Source of the DNA: Thalassospiraceae bacterium
GTDB lineage: Bacteria > Pseudomonadota > Alphaproteobacteria > Rhodospirillales > Magnetovibrionaceae
Direction of reading: 5' to 3'
NCBI GenBank assembly: GCA_030638205.1
Contig: DAOWFB010000146.1
Location: forward strand, 1 to 22,826
Length of the DNA stretch: 22,826 bases
Every line of letters starts with the position of its first letter. The stretch's first letter is position 1. A model generated the notes under the pieces. The model saw only the letters and a list, made by a program, of their open reading frames with translations, had not been told where the DNA came from and made no database searches. Of this stretch, positions 7,772 through 15,673 are shown one piece after another. A program made the translations under genes and the position numbers.

Positions 7772-8353
7772 CTAGATCAGGAATTTGATGGCGACAAATC
7801 CACCCAGCAATACGGCAAAACCTACCGTTACCAACCATCCTAGATATTTTTCAATAAACGTGCGGATTGGTTCGCCAAAATACCACAAAAGAGCGGCTAT
7901 TAGAAAATATCGCACTCCGCGCGATAATATTGATGCCACCCCAAAGGTGGTTAAATCCATACCGGTTACTCCGCTGGCGATGGTGATTACCTTGTATGGC
8001 AGCGGGGTTAGACCCCCGGCAGCCACAATCCAGCCACCCCATTCGTTATACATGGCCTGAAATGCGGCAAATTTTTCGCCATATCCGTAAAACGCCAATA
8101 CCGGCTGTCCGATGCTTTCATATAGGAAATATCCAATGCCATATCCGGCAAATCCACCTAAAACGCTGGCAATTGTGCAAACGCCGGCTATGCGCCATGC
8201 ATTGCCCCGGGCCGCCAAAACCATGGGCAAAAGCAATATATCTGGGGGAATGGGAAAGAACGAGCTTTCGATGAAGGCAATAAAAAACAGCGCCCACATT
8301 GCATGGGAACCCGCTGAAAAGGACATGGTCCAATCGTAAAGTCGTCTAATCAC
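7772..8353 (-). CDS. YqaA/DedA-family (SNARE-associated-like) membrane protein
   Basis: Integral membrane protein of the DedA/VTT superfamily, YqaA subgroup. Members of the wider family are linked to lipid flipping and envelope integrity, but this subgroup's substrate is not known to me. Diagnostic segments are IESSFFPIPPDILLLPMVL, the Gly-rich VLGGFAGYGIGYFLYE and LTPLPYKVITIASGV, followed by two C-terminal hydrophobic helices. I choose GTG 8353 (VIRRLYDW): an AAGGGA site lies ten bases upstream and homologues, as I recall them, begin near RRLYDW. This gives 193 residues. The frame also allows TTG at 8407, adding 18 residues. First gene of the yqaA-dsbB-coq7 cluster. Confidence 0.86.
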   Translation of the reverse strand: MIRRLYDWTMSFSAGSHAMWALFFIAFIESSFFPIPPDILLLPMVLAARGNAWRIAGVCTIASVLGGFAGYGIGYFLYESIGQPVLAFYGYGEKFAAFQAMYNEWGGWIVAAGGLTPLPYKVITIASGVTGMDLTTFGVASILSRGVRYFLIAALLWYFGEPIRTFIEKYLGWLVTVGFAVLLGGFVAIKFLI

Positions 8354-8461
8354 TGGTAATATTTCCCTTAAATTGTGCTCAAAGGTGCCAAAGGGTGATA
8401 GCAGCAAGGGCTATTTCCGGCAATGGCCATGCCCCCGTAAATTTAAGTTAATTATCACGTA

Positions 8462-8489
8462 TTGACCGTAATGGACGCTTGGGTATTAT
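8462..8489 (+). promoter_or_regulatory. Sigma-70-type promoter for tRNA-Leu
   Basis: TTGACC (8462-8467) and TATTAT (8484-8489) are separated by 16 bases, a close match to the housekeeping consensus. A GC-rich discriminator (GCGGGCC) follows, as is common at stable-RNA promoters under growth-rate or stringent control. The predicted start would be near 8496, about 25 bases ahead of the mature tRNA. The wider gap 8354-8521 must also hold the divergent yqaA promoter, which I could not place. Confidence 0.55.
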
Positions 8490-8521
8490 GCGGGCCTCTA
8501 CTAGATGTTTTCTTTCTCAGG

Positions 8522-8608
8522 GCCCCTGTGGCGGAATTGGTAGACGCGCCAGACTCAAAATCTGGTTCCTGCAAGGGAGTGTCGGTTCGATTCCGACTGG
8601 GGGCACCA
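8522..8608 (+). tRNA. tRNA-Leu (anticodon CAA)
   Basis: An 87-base tRNA with the long variable arm of a class II leucine tRNA. The acceptor stem GCCCCTG (8522-8528) pairs with TGGGGGC (8598-8604), including two wobble pairs. The anticodon stem CCAGA/TCTGG encloses the loop CTCAAAA, giving anticodon CAA, which reads UUG. The T-arm is GTCGG-TTCGATT-CCGAC (8581-8597). Discriminator A8605 is followed by an encoded CCA (8606-8608). The next gene starts 37 bases later; a run of eight or nine T's lies between but I see no good hairpin, so read-through into the sensory operon is possible. Confidence 0.97.
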
Positions 8609-8645
8609 TTACCTTAAGCTGAGCATTTTTTTTAGAAGTTAGGAT

Positions 8646-9272
8646 ATGAACAAGCTTTTAAAGACAATCTTCATTTTTACGCTATCGGTTATTGCCGCTT
8701 CCCCTGCGCTTAGCGATGATAATGCGGTTGATTTGGGCCTAACGCCGTCTCCCGTCTATAGCCTTTGGCAAAACATCAATAAGGCGGTGATTGCGTATGC
8801 GGGCGTTCGCTCAAGTGACAAAGATTGGATTAAAGAACTTGGCAACATGCCCCCAAATAAATTTCACGACAAGGCACCTGTAGACGTTCTCGAGCTTGTT
8901 GATGGGTTCAGAACTAAATTGAGCAAACTGGACGACGGCGTATCAAGCAATACATCAGATACGTTGCTCGAAGACAAGCTACCAAATCTTCTTTCAAGTG
9001 AAGATAATAGCGTTACGCCCAGTCTGGTATACCTACATTCTGGCCAAGTCTTGGTTAATATCGTTAATGATATTTTGCAGGCTTCCATCGAACCGATAGA
9101 AATAAGCTATTTTTTTCAGGAGAATAGTTTTATTGGAGCAGCTAAAACTCCAAGCGATGTGTTTGGCCTTGTTGATCTTGGGGTTCGTCGCCTCGAAGAA
9201 ATTGCCATTAAGAAAAAATCCGGCCAGTTAATAACAAACCAATTATTAAAAAGAAGGGAGAAGGCGCAGTGA
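8646..9272 (+). CDS. Exported protein of unknown family, internally duplicated; first gene of a sensory operon
   Basis: I do not recognise the family. The 208-residue product starts with a clear Sec signal peptide (residues 1-23, basic start, hydrophobic core, likely cleavage PALS|DD), so it should be periplasmic. The mature part is an internal duplication. Residues 33-95 and 124-186 align over 63 positions without gaps, sharing TPSxVY at the start and K(A/T)PxDV(L/F)xLVD from position 44 of each copy. Each copy holds two P-x-x-V motifs followed by a helix-like stretch, giving four quasi-repeats at residues 33, 76, 124 and 167. A Ser/Asp-rich linker (96-123) separates the halves. The TGA stop overlaps the GTG start of the hybrid histidine kinase (GTGA), so the two are translationally coupled. 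By inference it is an accessory sensory or ligand-binding partner of that kinase. Confidence 0.8.
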   Translation: MNKLLKTIFIFTLSVIAASPALSDDNAVDLGLTPSPVYSLWQNINKAVIAYAGVRSSDKDWIKELGNMPPNKFHDKAPVDVLELVDGFRTKLSKLDDGVSSNTSDTLLEDKLPNLLSSEDNSVTPSLVYLHSGQVLVNIVNDILQASIEPIEISYFFQENSFIGAAKTPSDVFGLVDLGVRRLEEIAIKKKSGQLITNQLLKRREKAQ

Positions 9273-11287
9273 TAAGTGCCTTGAAAACCCTTACCATTAA
9301 TAGGCTTGGTAAATGGCTAACTTCATTTTTGATCTTGACTGCCATTATTACCACCATAACCAGCGTAATTTTGATCCGAGAAATCACAAATTTAAATACA
9401 CTGTGGGTCAGCAGTGAGCGCCACATAACTCAGAAACAGGCTTATCTATCCGTTCTGCGTGGCTCTATCGGTTATGGAGGAATGATTCATAATTTTAAAA
9501 ACTATCTAATACGTCGCGATAAAAAATATCTTCTCAGTGCCCATAGGTCGGTACTTGAAATAAAGATTATCTTTAGCGGATATAGGGTATTGGGTGTTTC
9601 TGCAGAAGAAGAAAGCGCGATTAGCGATATTGAGTCTGTAACCAGAGAATACATGAAGGCCATTATTCGCGCTGAGATTCTCATTGATAGAAATTATGCT
9701 ATTTCTCAAATAGACGAACAGGTTGCCGTTAGTGATGCTCCGGCGTTGTTGGCTCTGCGCAGGTTGACCAATGCGGTTGCTGCCTTGCGTCAAGAAAAAG
9801 CGAAAGTTGTTTCTGGGTCAATAAATTCGCTAACCGTAACTATTTATACGGCGGCAATTGGCATAGGACTTCTTCTTGTTGTTGTGATTTTGACCTTGGC
9901 GTGGTTCATCCGTTTCCGTTTAATTAATCCTTTGGGTAAGCTTGTTACAGCTATTGGCCGGGTTAACCCTAGCGTACCCGGACAACTTCGCCTGCCAAGC
10001 ATTGGACGAGTGGACGACGAATTGAATATGGTTGCAACCGCAACCAACCGATTCCTCGATTCCATGGAAAATCATTTAAGCAAGCGCCGAAATGCTGAAA
10101 AGGCGCTAGAAATAGCCAAGGAAGAAGCAGAAAACGCCAATCAGGCAAAATCTGAATTTTTATCATCCATGAGCCACGAATTACGTACGCCACTAAATGC
10201 TATTTTGGGATTTGCCCAATTAATGCAGTTTGACCCTGATACCCCGTTAACCGATGAGCAAAAAGACAGCACCAATCAAATTATTAAAGGCGGCAATCAT
10301 CTTTTAGAATTAATCGATCAGGTGTTGGAGTTGGCCAAGATTGAAGCCGGTAAAATGTCGGTCAGCATTGAGGCTGTATCAATTATTCAATTGTTAGATG
10401 AAAGCATATCCATGGTGCAGACCATGGCAGAAAAAAGAAACATTTCTATAAATGTAAACACCGATGACTGCCCCAATGTTGAGGCAATGGCTGATTATAC
10501 ACGCCTAAAACAGGTATTGCTGAACCTGCTTTCCAATGCAGTTAAATATAATAGCGATGGTGGTTCAATTTCTGTTGTTACCAAAGTTGAGGACGACAAC
10601 TTCTGCTACATTGCGATTAGTGATACTGGGCCGGGCATACCTGATGATAAGCGCGATGCTGTTTTCCAGCCGTTTAACCGCCTTGGCCATGAAAGCTCAG
10701 AAATAGAAGGAACCGGCATTGGTTTGGTCATTACCCGCAAAATGATGCACATGATGAATGGCAATATAGATTTTAAAAGCGAAGTAGGAAAAGGCACAAC
10801 CTTTTGGATAGAAATACCATTGGCCGAGCAGGCATCAATGTCGATACCCAGCACCGCACAAACGCAAGATGATATAGTAACAATAAAAAGCAGCATTGGT
10901 GCTGGTAAAAAAAGCTATACAGTTCTTTATGTGGAAGACAATCCAGCCAATTTGATGTTGATGGAAAAAATAATAGAAAGAATGTCCGGAGTTAATCTTA
11001 TTTCATCCCATAATGCTGAGCTGGGCCTAGAAATGGCCGAAGAACAAAAACCCGATATTATCCTTTTAGATATTAATCTGCCCGGCATGGATGGCTACGA
11101 AGCCCTTGAGCATTTAAAAATAAATGAAAAAACCAGCTCAATTCCGGTTATTGCGGTTACCGCCCAGGCAACAAAGTCTGATATTAAAAAGGGCCGTCAT
11201 GCAGGTTTTGTTGGTTACATAACAAAACCCATACAGGTGCCGGAACTAATAAAAATCATTGAAGAAAACTTAAATACCAAGGCATAA
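9269..11287 (+). CDS. Membrane-bound hybrid histidine kinase (periplasmic sensor-HAMP-HisKA-HATPase-REC)
   Basis: Sensor kinase of 672 residues. GTG 9269 overlaps the previous stop and follows a GGGAG site. Transmembrane segments lie at about 16-36 and 188-214 and flank a roughly 150-residue periplasmic sensor domain that matches no sensor fold I can name. That domain contains the motif IGYGGMIHNFKNYLIRRD (67-84). A HAMP-like linker (about 215-268) follows. The HisKA H-box is SMSHELRTPLN with phospho-acceptor His303. The ATPase domain has LLSNAVKY (420-427), DTGPGIPDD (452-460) and GTGIGL (481-486). The receiver domain (about 549-670) has Glu556-Asp557, phospho-acceptor Asp601 in LLDINLPGMDG, Thr631 and Lys653, so it looks functional. 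No Hpt domain, DNA-binding output or separate response regulator is encoded nearby, so the downstream partner is unknown. Confidence 0.95.
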   Translation: MISALKTLTINRLGKWLTSFLILTAIITTITSVILIREITNLNTLWVSSERHITQKQAYLSVLRGSIGYGGMIHNFKNYLIRRDKKYLLSAHRSVLEIKIIFSGYRVLGVSAEEESAISDIESVTREYMKAIIRAEILIDRNYAISQIDEQVAVSDAPALLALRRLTNAVAALRQEKAKVVSGSINSLTVTIYTAAIGIGLLLVVVILTLAWFIRFRLINPLGKLVTAIGRVNPSVPGQLRLPSIGRVDDELNMVATATNRFLDSMENHLSKRRNAEKALEIAKEEAENANQAKSEFLSSMSHELRTPLNAILGFAQLMQFDPDTPLTDEQKDSTNQIIKGGNHLLELIDQVLELAKIEAGKMSVSIEAVSIIQLLDESISMVQTMAEKRNISINVNTDDCPNVEAMADYTRLKQVLLNLLSNAVKYNSDGGSISVVTKVEDDNFCYIAISDTGPGIPDDKRDAVFQPFNRLGHESSEIEGTGIGLVITRKMMHMMNGNIDFKSEVGKGTTFWIEIPLAEQASMSIPSTAQTQDDIVTIKSSIGAGKKSYTVLYVEDNPANLMLMEKIIERMSGVNLISSHNAELGLEMAEEQKPDIILLDINLPGMDGYEALEHLKINEKTSSIPVIAVTAQATKSDIKKGRHAGFVGYITKPIQVPELIKIIEENLNTKA

Positions 11288-11293
11288 TTTAAT

Positions 11294-11773
11294 ATGAATG
11301 AATTTAATGGCCCAACACCCGAAGCAGGCTCCGCCCCCGGTGGTGCGTTTTATTTTGACGAAATATCCGTTGGGCAAAAGGCTAGCTACACCCGCACGGT
11401 AACGGAGGATGACATCAAGGCATTTGCCGCCATTTCCGGCGATGATAATCCGGTTCATTTAGACAATAATTTTGCCGCTGAAAACACCCCGTTTGGCGGG
11501 TGTATCGCCCACGGCATTTTAACCGCATCTTATGTTTCCACCGTAGTCGGCGCACGTTTCCCCGGCCCGGGAACCATCTATATCAACCAAAGCCTTAAAT
11601 TTAAGGCCCCGGTGAGAGCCGGCGATACGGTAATAGCCACGGCTGAGGTCGTAGAATTAGTGCCAAAAAAAGGGTTTGTAGTGCTTAAAACCACCTGTGA
11701 AGTAGCAAGCCAAAATGAAAATAAGGTGGTTTTAGAGGGTGAGGCCACCGTAATGGCCCCAAAAAGGGCCTAA
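11294..11773 (+). CDS. MaoC-like (R)-specific enoyl-CoA hydratase
   Basis: Hot-dog-fold hydratase adding water to trans-2-enoyl-CoA to give (R)-3-hydroxyacyl-CoA, used in fatty-acid breakdown, fatty-acid synthesis or supply of polyhydroxyalkanoate precursors. The 159-residue product contains the hydratase-2 motif SGDDNPVHLD with catalytic Asp50 and His55. This is the same five-residue spacing as in PhaJ (Asp31/His36). AHGILTASYVS comes next and INQSLKFKAPVRAGDTV forms the following strand-turn. The first 18 residues are a Gly/Pro-rich extension ahead of the core. It begins only 6 bases after the histidine kinase stop, but nothing suggests a shared function. No PHA synthase or beta-oxidation gene lies nearby, so the chain-length preference is unknown. 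Confidence 0.91.
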   Translation: MNEFNGPTPEAGSAPGGAFYFDEISVGQKASYTRTVTEDDIKAFAAISGDDNPVHLDNNFAAENTPFGGCIAHGILTASYVSTVVGARFPGPGTIYINQSLKFKAPVRAGDTVIATAEVVELVPKKGFVVLKTTCEVASQNENKVVLEGEATVMAPKRA

Positions 11774-11826
11774 ATTGGCATTTTTTCTTGACCCACGGTG
11801 CCTTGGCTGACACTTATTCTCGCCTG

Positions 11827-12777
11827 ATGCGTATCTTTAGACACTATACCGACCTGCCAAGTGATGCCCGCGATGTGGTGGTTGCCATCGGTAATTTCGA
11901 TGGCGTACACAAGGGCCACCAAGAGGTCATAAACGAGGCCGGAACCATTGCCCGCGCCATGGGTGTGCCATGGGCGGTGCTGACGTTTGAGCCCCACCCA
12001 ACAACTGTATTTGTGCCCGATGGCGAGCCGTTTCGCCTAACCACCATGCGTACCAAGGTGCGCGTGATTGAAGAAATGGGTGTCGATCAAATATTGGTTC
12101 AGCATTTTGATAAAGAATTTGCATCCCTTGATGCCGATGATTTTATTCAAAAGGTTTTGTTAGATGGGCTTGGGGCCCGCCATGTTGTTTCGGGCTATGA
12201 TTTTGAATTTGGGCGTGGCCGGGGTGGCAACCCTGATTTATTGTTAAAGCGGGGGCGGGAAAAAGGCTTTGGTTTTACCGCCGTGCCAAAGGTTACGGAT
12301 TCTGATGGTGAGGTTTATTCATCAACCCGGGTTAGAAGTGAATTAAAAGCGGCTAATCCACGGGCTGCCACCGAAATACTGGGAACCCCGTTTGAGATCG
12401 AAGGCCGGGTCGAACACGGCGATGCCCGGGGCCGCGAATTGGGTTTTCCTACTGCCAACCTGACCATGGGTGATTATTTGCATCCGGCCACTGGCATATA
12501 TGCAGTCCAGGCCGGTATCGACGAAGGTTTGAATACCAAATGGATGGACGGCGCCGGCAGTTTTGGTTATCGCCCCCAGTTTGATGGCACCCATGAGCTA
12601 ATGGAAGTTTACCTGTTCGATTTTGATGGTGACCTTTACGGTAAAAATATGCGGGTTCGGCTCATAGAATATTTGCGCCCGGAAATGAAGTTTGACGGAT
12701 TGGATGAATTAAAGGCACAAATAGCTGACGATTGCGTCAAGGTTCGCCAAATACTTGCTAAAGGACTAAAAAGATAA
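11827..12777 (+). CDS. ribF: Bifunctional riboflavin kinase / FAD synthetase
   Basis: Makes FMN from riboflavin and then FAD from FMN, both with ATP. The 316-residue product has both modules. The N-terminal nucleotidyltransferase carries GNFDGVHKGH (22-31) and SGYDFEFGRGRGG (122-134). The C-terminal riboflavin kinase carries GRELGFPTANL (202-212), the flavin- and nucleotide-binding segment, and MEVYLFDFDGDLYGK (259-273) with the expected catalytic Glu260. I start at ATG 11827 (MRIFRHY), where homologues begin. The frame stays open to a TTG at 11788, adding 13 residues without conservation; neither start has a good ribosome-binding site. No FMN riboswitch fits in the short gap upstream. ileS follows after two bases, and lspA comes next. 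This ribF-ileS-lspA order is common in bacteria. Confidence 0.95.
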   Translation: MRIFRHYTDLPSDARDVVVAIGNFDGVHKGHQEVINEAGTIARAMGVPWAVLTFEPHPTTVFVPDGEPFRLTTMRTKVRVIEEMGVDQILVQHFDKEFASLDADDFIQKVLLDGLGARHVVSGYDFEFGRGRGGNPDLLLKRGREKGFGFTAVPKVTDSDGEVYSSTRVRSELKAANPRAATEILGTPFEIEGRVEHGDARGRELGFPTANLTMGDYLHPATGIYAVQAGIDEGLNTKWMDGAGSFGYRPQFDGTHELMEVYLFDFDGDLYGKNMRVRLIEYLRPEMKFDGLDELKAQIADDCVKVRQILAKGLKR

Positions 12778-12779
12778 AA

Positions 12780-15665
12780 ATGACTATCGAATATAAAAAT
12801 ACCGTGTTTTTGCCAAATACCGAATTTCCCATGCGGGGCAACCTGCCCAAGCGCGAGCCTGATATGCTGGCCCGCTGGCAGGAAATGGATCTTTACGCCC
12901 GCCACCGCGAACAGGGCAAGGGCCGAGAAAAATTTATCCTGCATGATGGCCCGCCATATGCCAATGGCCATTTGCATATCGGCCATGCCTTGAACAAAAT
13001 TCTCAAAGACACAATCAACAGATCGCAACAGATGTTGGGCAAAGACGCCGACTATGTTCCCGGTTGGGATTGTCATGGCCTGCCCATCGAATGGAAAATC
13101 GAAGAAAAATACCGCAAAGCAGGCAAAGACAAAGACGACGTTGACGTGGTTGAATTTCGCAAAGAATGCCGCGAGTTTGCCGCACACTGGATAGATATTC
13201 AGCGCGAAGAATTTAAACGCATGGGGGTTATTGGCAATTGGGATAAACCCTATATGACCATGACCAACAAGGCCGAGGCAGCGATTGCGGCTGAGATTGG
13301 AAAGTTTTTGATGAACGGCTCTCTTTACAAGGGGGCCAAGCCGGTCATGTGGTCGGTGGTGGAAAAAACCGCATTGGCCGAGGCCGAGGTCGAATATCAC
13401 GAGCATCGCTCGCCGACAATTTTTGTCCGCTTCCCGGTTGCCTCATCCAATGTGGAGGCATTAAAAGACGCATCCATTATTATTTGGACAACCACGCCGT
13501 GGACAATTCCATCCAACCGGGCCGTTGCCTATGGTGATGATATTGAATATGTGGCGTTAAAGGTTAAAGAGGTAGCGGAAGAAGGCACCGGGGTAGTTGG
13601 CGAAACAATTGCCATTGCAAAAGAATTAATAGTCTCCGTATGCGAAGCAGCCGGAATTTCATCCCACGAAATTGTTGCATCGTTCAAGGGTGCGGATGTT
13701 GCCGGAACCATTTGCCATCACCCCATGCGCTCAGATGATGCGGTTTACGGTTTTGATGTTCCGGCATTAAAAGCTGATTTTGTCGAGGTTGATACCGGGG
13801 CGGGCTTTGTTCACATTGCCCCCGGGCATGGAGCGGACGATTGGGAATTGGGCATCGCCAACGGCATTGCCATTCCAGATACCGTTGCTGCCGATGGTAG
13901 CTATTTACAGGCCGTTGGTGAAAAATTATGCGGCACCAAGGTCATGGATTTTGATCCAACCAAGAAAAAATCAAAACCGTGGTTCCCCGCCAATAAAATG
14001 GTTATGGCAATGCTGGCTGAAAACGGCTCGTTGCTGGCTAGCGGTCATTTAATTCATAGCTATCCCCATTCATGGCGTTCAAAAGCACCGCTTATTTTTC
14101 GCAACACCCCGCAATGGTTTATTTCTATGGATAAAACCGGGCTACGTGAAACCGCATTAAAAGCAATTGACGATACCCGTTTCGTTCCGGCGGCGGGCAA
14201 AAACCGCCTGCGTGCCATGATTGAGCAGCGCCCCGATTGGTGCGTTTCACGCCAGCGGGCCTGGGGTGTGCCCATTACGGTTTTTGTTAATAAAAAAACC
14301 GGCGAACCTTTGCGCGATCAAAAGGTTCTGGATCGGGTTTTTGAAATTTTCACCAACGAAGGCTCCGACGCATGGTTTTCTAGGCCCGCAGCTGATTTCT
14401 TGGGCGCTGATTACAACGCCGATGATTATGAACAAGTAAAAGACATTTTAGATGTTTGGTTCGATAGCGGCTCGACCCATGCATTCGTGTTGGAAGGCGA
14501 CGAATGGCCCAACCTTTCATCACCGGCATCGCTATACTTGGAAGGTTCCGATCAGCACCGTGGCTGGTTTCATTCATCATTGCTTGAAAGCTGCGGCACC
14601 CGTGGTCGTGCGCCATATGATACAATCCTGACCCATGGTTTTATCTTGGATGAAAAAGCCGAAAAAATGTCCAAATCATCGGGCAATGCGCTTTCGCCCA
14701 ACGATGTTTATAGCCAGTTCGGCGCAGACATTTTGCGCCTGTGGGTGGTTGGTACCGATTACACCGAAGATCCGGTGTTTGGCCCGGAAACATTAAAACA
14801 GATGTCAGATATTTATCGTCGCTTGCGCAATACGCTTAGGTTTTTGTTGGGCAACCTAGATGGGTTCGATGAAAGCGAACACATAGACATTGCCCAGATG
14901 CCGGAACTTGAACGTTGGATGCTAAACCGTTTGCACAAAATGGACGCAATGGTTCGCACATCTTGTGATGCCTATAATTTCCATCCGCTGTTTAATGAGA
15001 TTAGCAATTTCTGCACGGTTGATTTATCGGCGTTTTATTTCGATATCCGCAAAGATGCGCTTTATTGCGAACGCTCGGATTCAACTATCCGGCGTGCCAC
15101 CCGCACGGTATTGAACGAAATATTTAATTATCTTTCCGCATGGCTGGCACCGTTTATTTGCTTTACCGCCGAAGAAGCTTGGCAAGCACGTTTCCCTAAT
15201 GAAAGAGACAGGGAAACAGAAAGTGTGCATTATCGCCTGTTCCCCGATGTTCCGGAAAACTGGGAAGACAAGGCATTAGCAGAAAAGTGGACAAAGGTTC
15301 GCGCCCTGCGCCGGGTTGTAACTGGTGCGCTGGAAATAGAACGTGCGGAAAAACGCATCGGTTCTAGCTTACAAGCAGTACCTAAGGTTTATGTTACGGC
15401 CCAATACATAAACGCAATGCAAGGCGTTGATTTAAGCGAGTTGGCCATTACATCAGGGGCAGAACTTATCGAAGGCGACGCTCCCACAGGTGCGTTCAAA
15501 TTAGATGACGTTGATGGTGTTGGCGTGGTTTCAGGTTTGGCCGATGGCGAAAAATGCGAACGTTGCTGGATGGTAAAAGCCGATGTTGGTTCAGATGAAA
15601 ACCATCCGACGGTTTGTGGGCGTTGTGCCGATGCGGTGGATCATCAAAGGGGCGATAACGCTTGA
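12780..15665 (+). CDS. ileS: Isoleucyl-tRNA synthetase
   Basis: Charges tRNA-Ile, with an editing domain that hydrolyses mischarged Val-tRNA-Ile. The 961 residues fit the bacterial (mupirocin-sensitive-type) length. The N-terminal HIGH is at 66-69 in PPYANGHLHIGHA. The editing domain includes WTTTPWTIPSN and HIAPGHG. KMSKS is at 629-633 (KAEKMSKSSGN). The tRNA-binding C-terminus ends in a zinc site with Cys926, Cys929, Cys946 and Cys949 (CERCWMV and CGRC), the mark of the bacterial IleS type. ATG 12780 lies two bases behind ribF. The stop overlaps a possible TTG start of lspA (TTGA). No T-box or other leader is visible, so expression probably comes from upstream promoters. Confidence 0.98.
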   Translation: MTIEYKNTVFLPNTEFPMRGNLPKREPDMLARWQEMDLYARHREQGKGREKFILHDGPPYANGHLHIGHALNKILKDTINRSQQMLGKDADYVPGWDCHGLPIEWKIEEKYRKAGKDKDDVDVVEFRKECREFAAHWIDIQREEFKRMGVIGNWDKPYMTMTNKAEAAIAAEIGKFLMNGSLYKGAKPVMWSVVEKTALAEAEVEYHEHRSPTIFVRFPVASSNVEALKDASIIIWTTTPWTIPSNRAVAYGDDIEYVALKVKEVAEEGTGVVGETIAIAKELIVSVCEAAGISSHEIVASFKGADVAGTICHHPMRSDDAVYGFDVPALKADFVEVDTGAGFVHIAPGHGADDWELGIANGIAIPDTVAADGSYLQAVGEKLCGTKVMDFDPTKKKSKPWFPANKMVMAMLAENGSLLASGHLIHSYPHSWRSKAPLIFRNTPQWFISMDKTGLRETALKAIDDTRFVPAAGKNRLRAMIEQRPDWCVSRQRAWGVPITVFVNKKTGEPLRDQKVLDRVFEIFTNEGSDAWFSRPAADFLGADYNADDYEQVKDILDVWFDSGSTHAFVLEGDEWPNLSSPASLYLEGSDQHRGWFHSSLLESCGTRGRAPYDTILTHGFILDEKAEKMSKSSGNALSPNDVYSQFGADILRLWVVGTDYTEDPVFGPETLKQMSDIYRRLRNTLRFLLGNLDGFDESEHIDIAQMPELERWMLNRLHKMDAMVRTSCDAYNFHPLFNEISNFCTVDLSAFYFDIRKDALYCERSDSTIRRATRTVLNEIFNYLSAWLAPFICFTAEEAWQARFPNERDRETESVHYRLFPDVPENWEDKALAEKWTKVRALRRVVTGALEIERAEKRIGSSLQAVPKVYVTAQYINAMQGVDLSELAITSGAELIEGDAPTGAFKLDDVDGVGVVSGLADGEKCERCWMVKADVGSDENHPTVCGRCADAVDHQRGDNA

Positions 15666-15673
15666 GCTCGCCC

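Noticed and set aside
8609..8645. Intrinsic terminator after tRNA-Leu
   Set aside because: There is a T-run but no hairpin with a loop of at least three bases and a credible stem.
8580..11300. Integrative element attachment-site pair flanking the sensory operon
   Set aside because: I found no second copy of the tRNA 3' end downstream of the kinase and no integrase gene.
11774..11826. FMN riboswitch or other leader before ribF
   Set aside because: The gap is only 53 bases, too short for an FMN aptamer, and none of its conserved elements is visible.
12636..13406. 256-codon open frame on the - strand opposite ribF/ileS
   Set aside because: It lies entirely antisense to well-conserved ribF and ileS. 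Its His/Phe-rich product is typical of a shadow frame.
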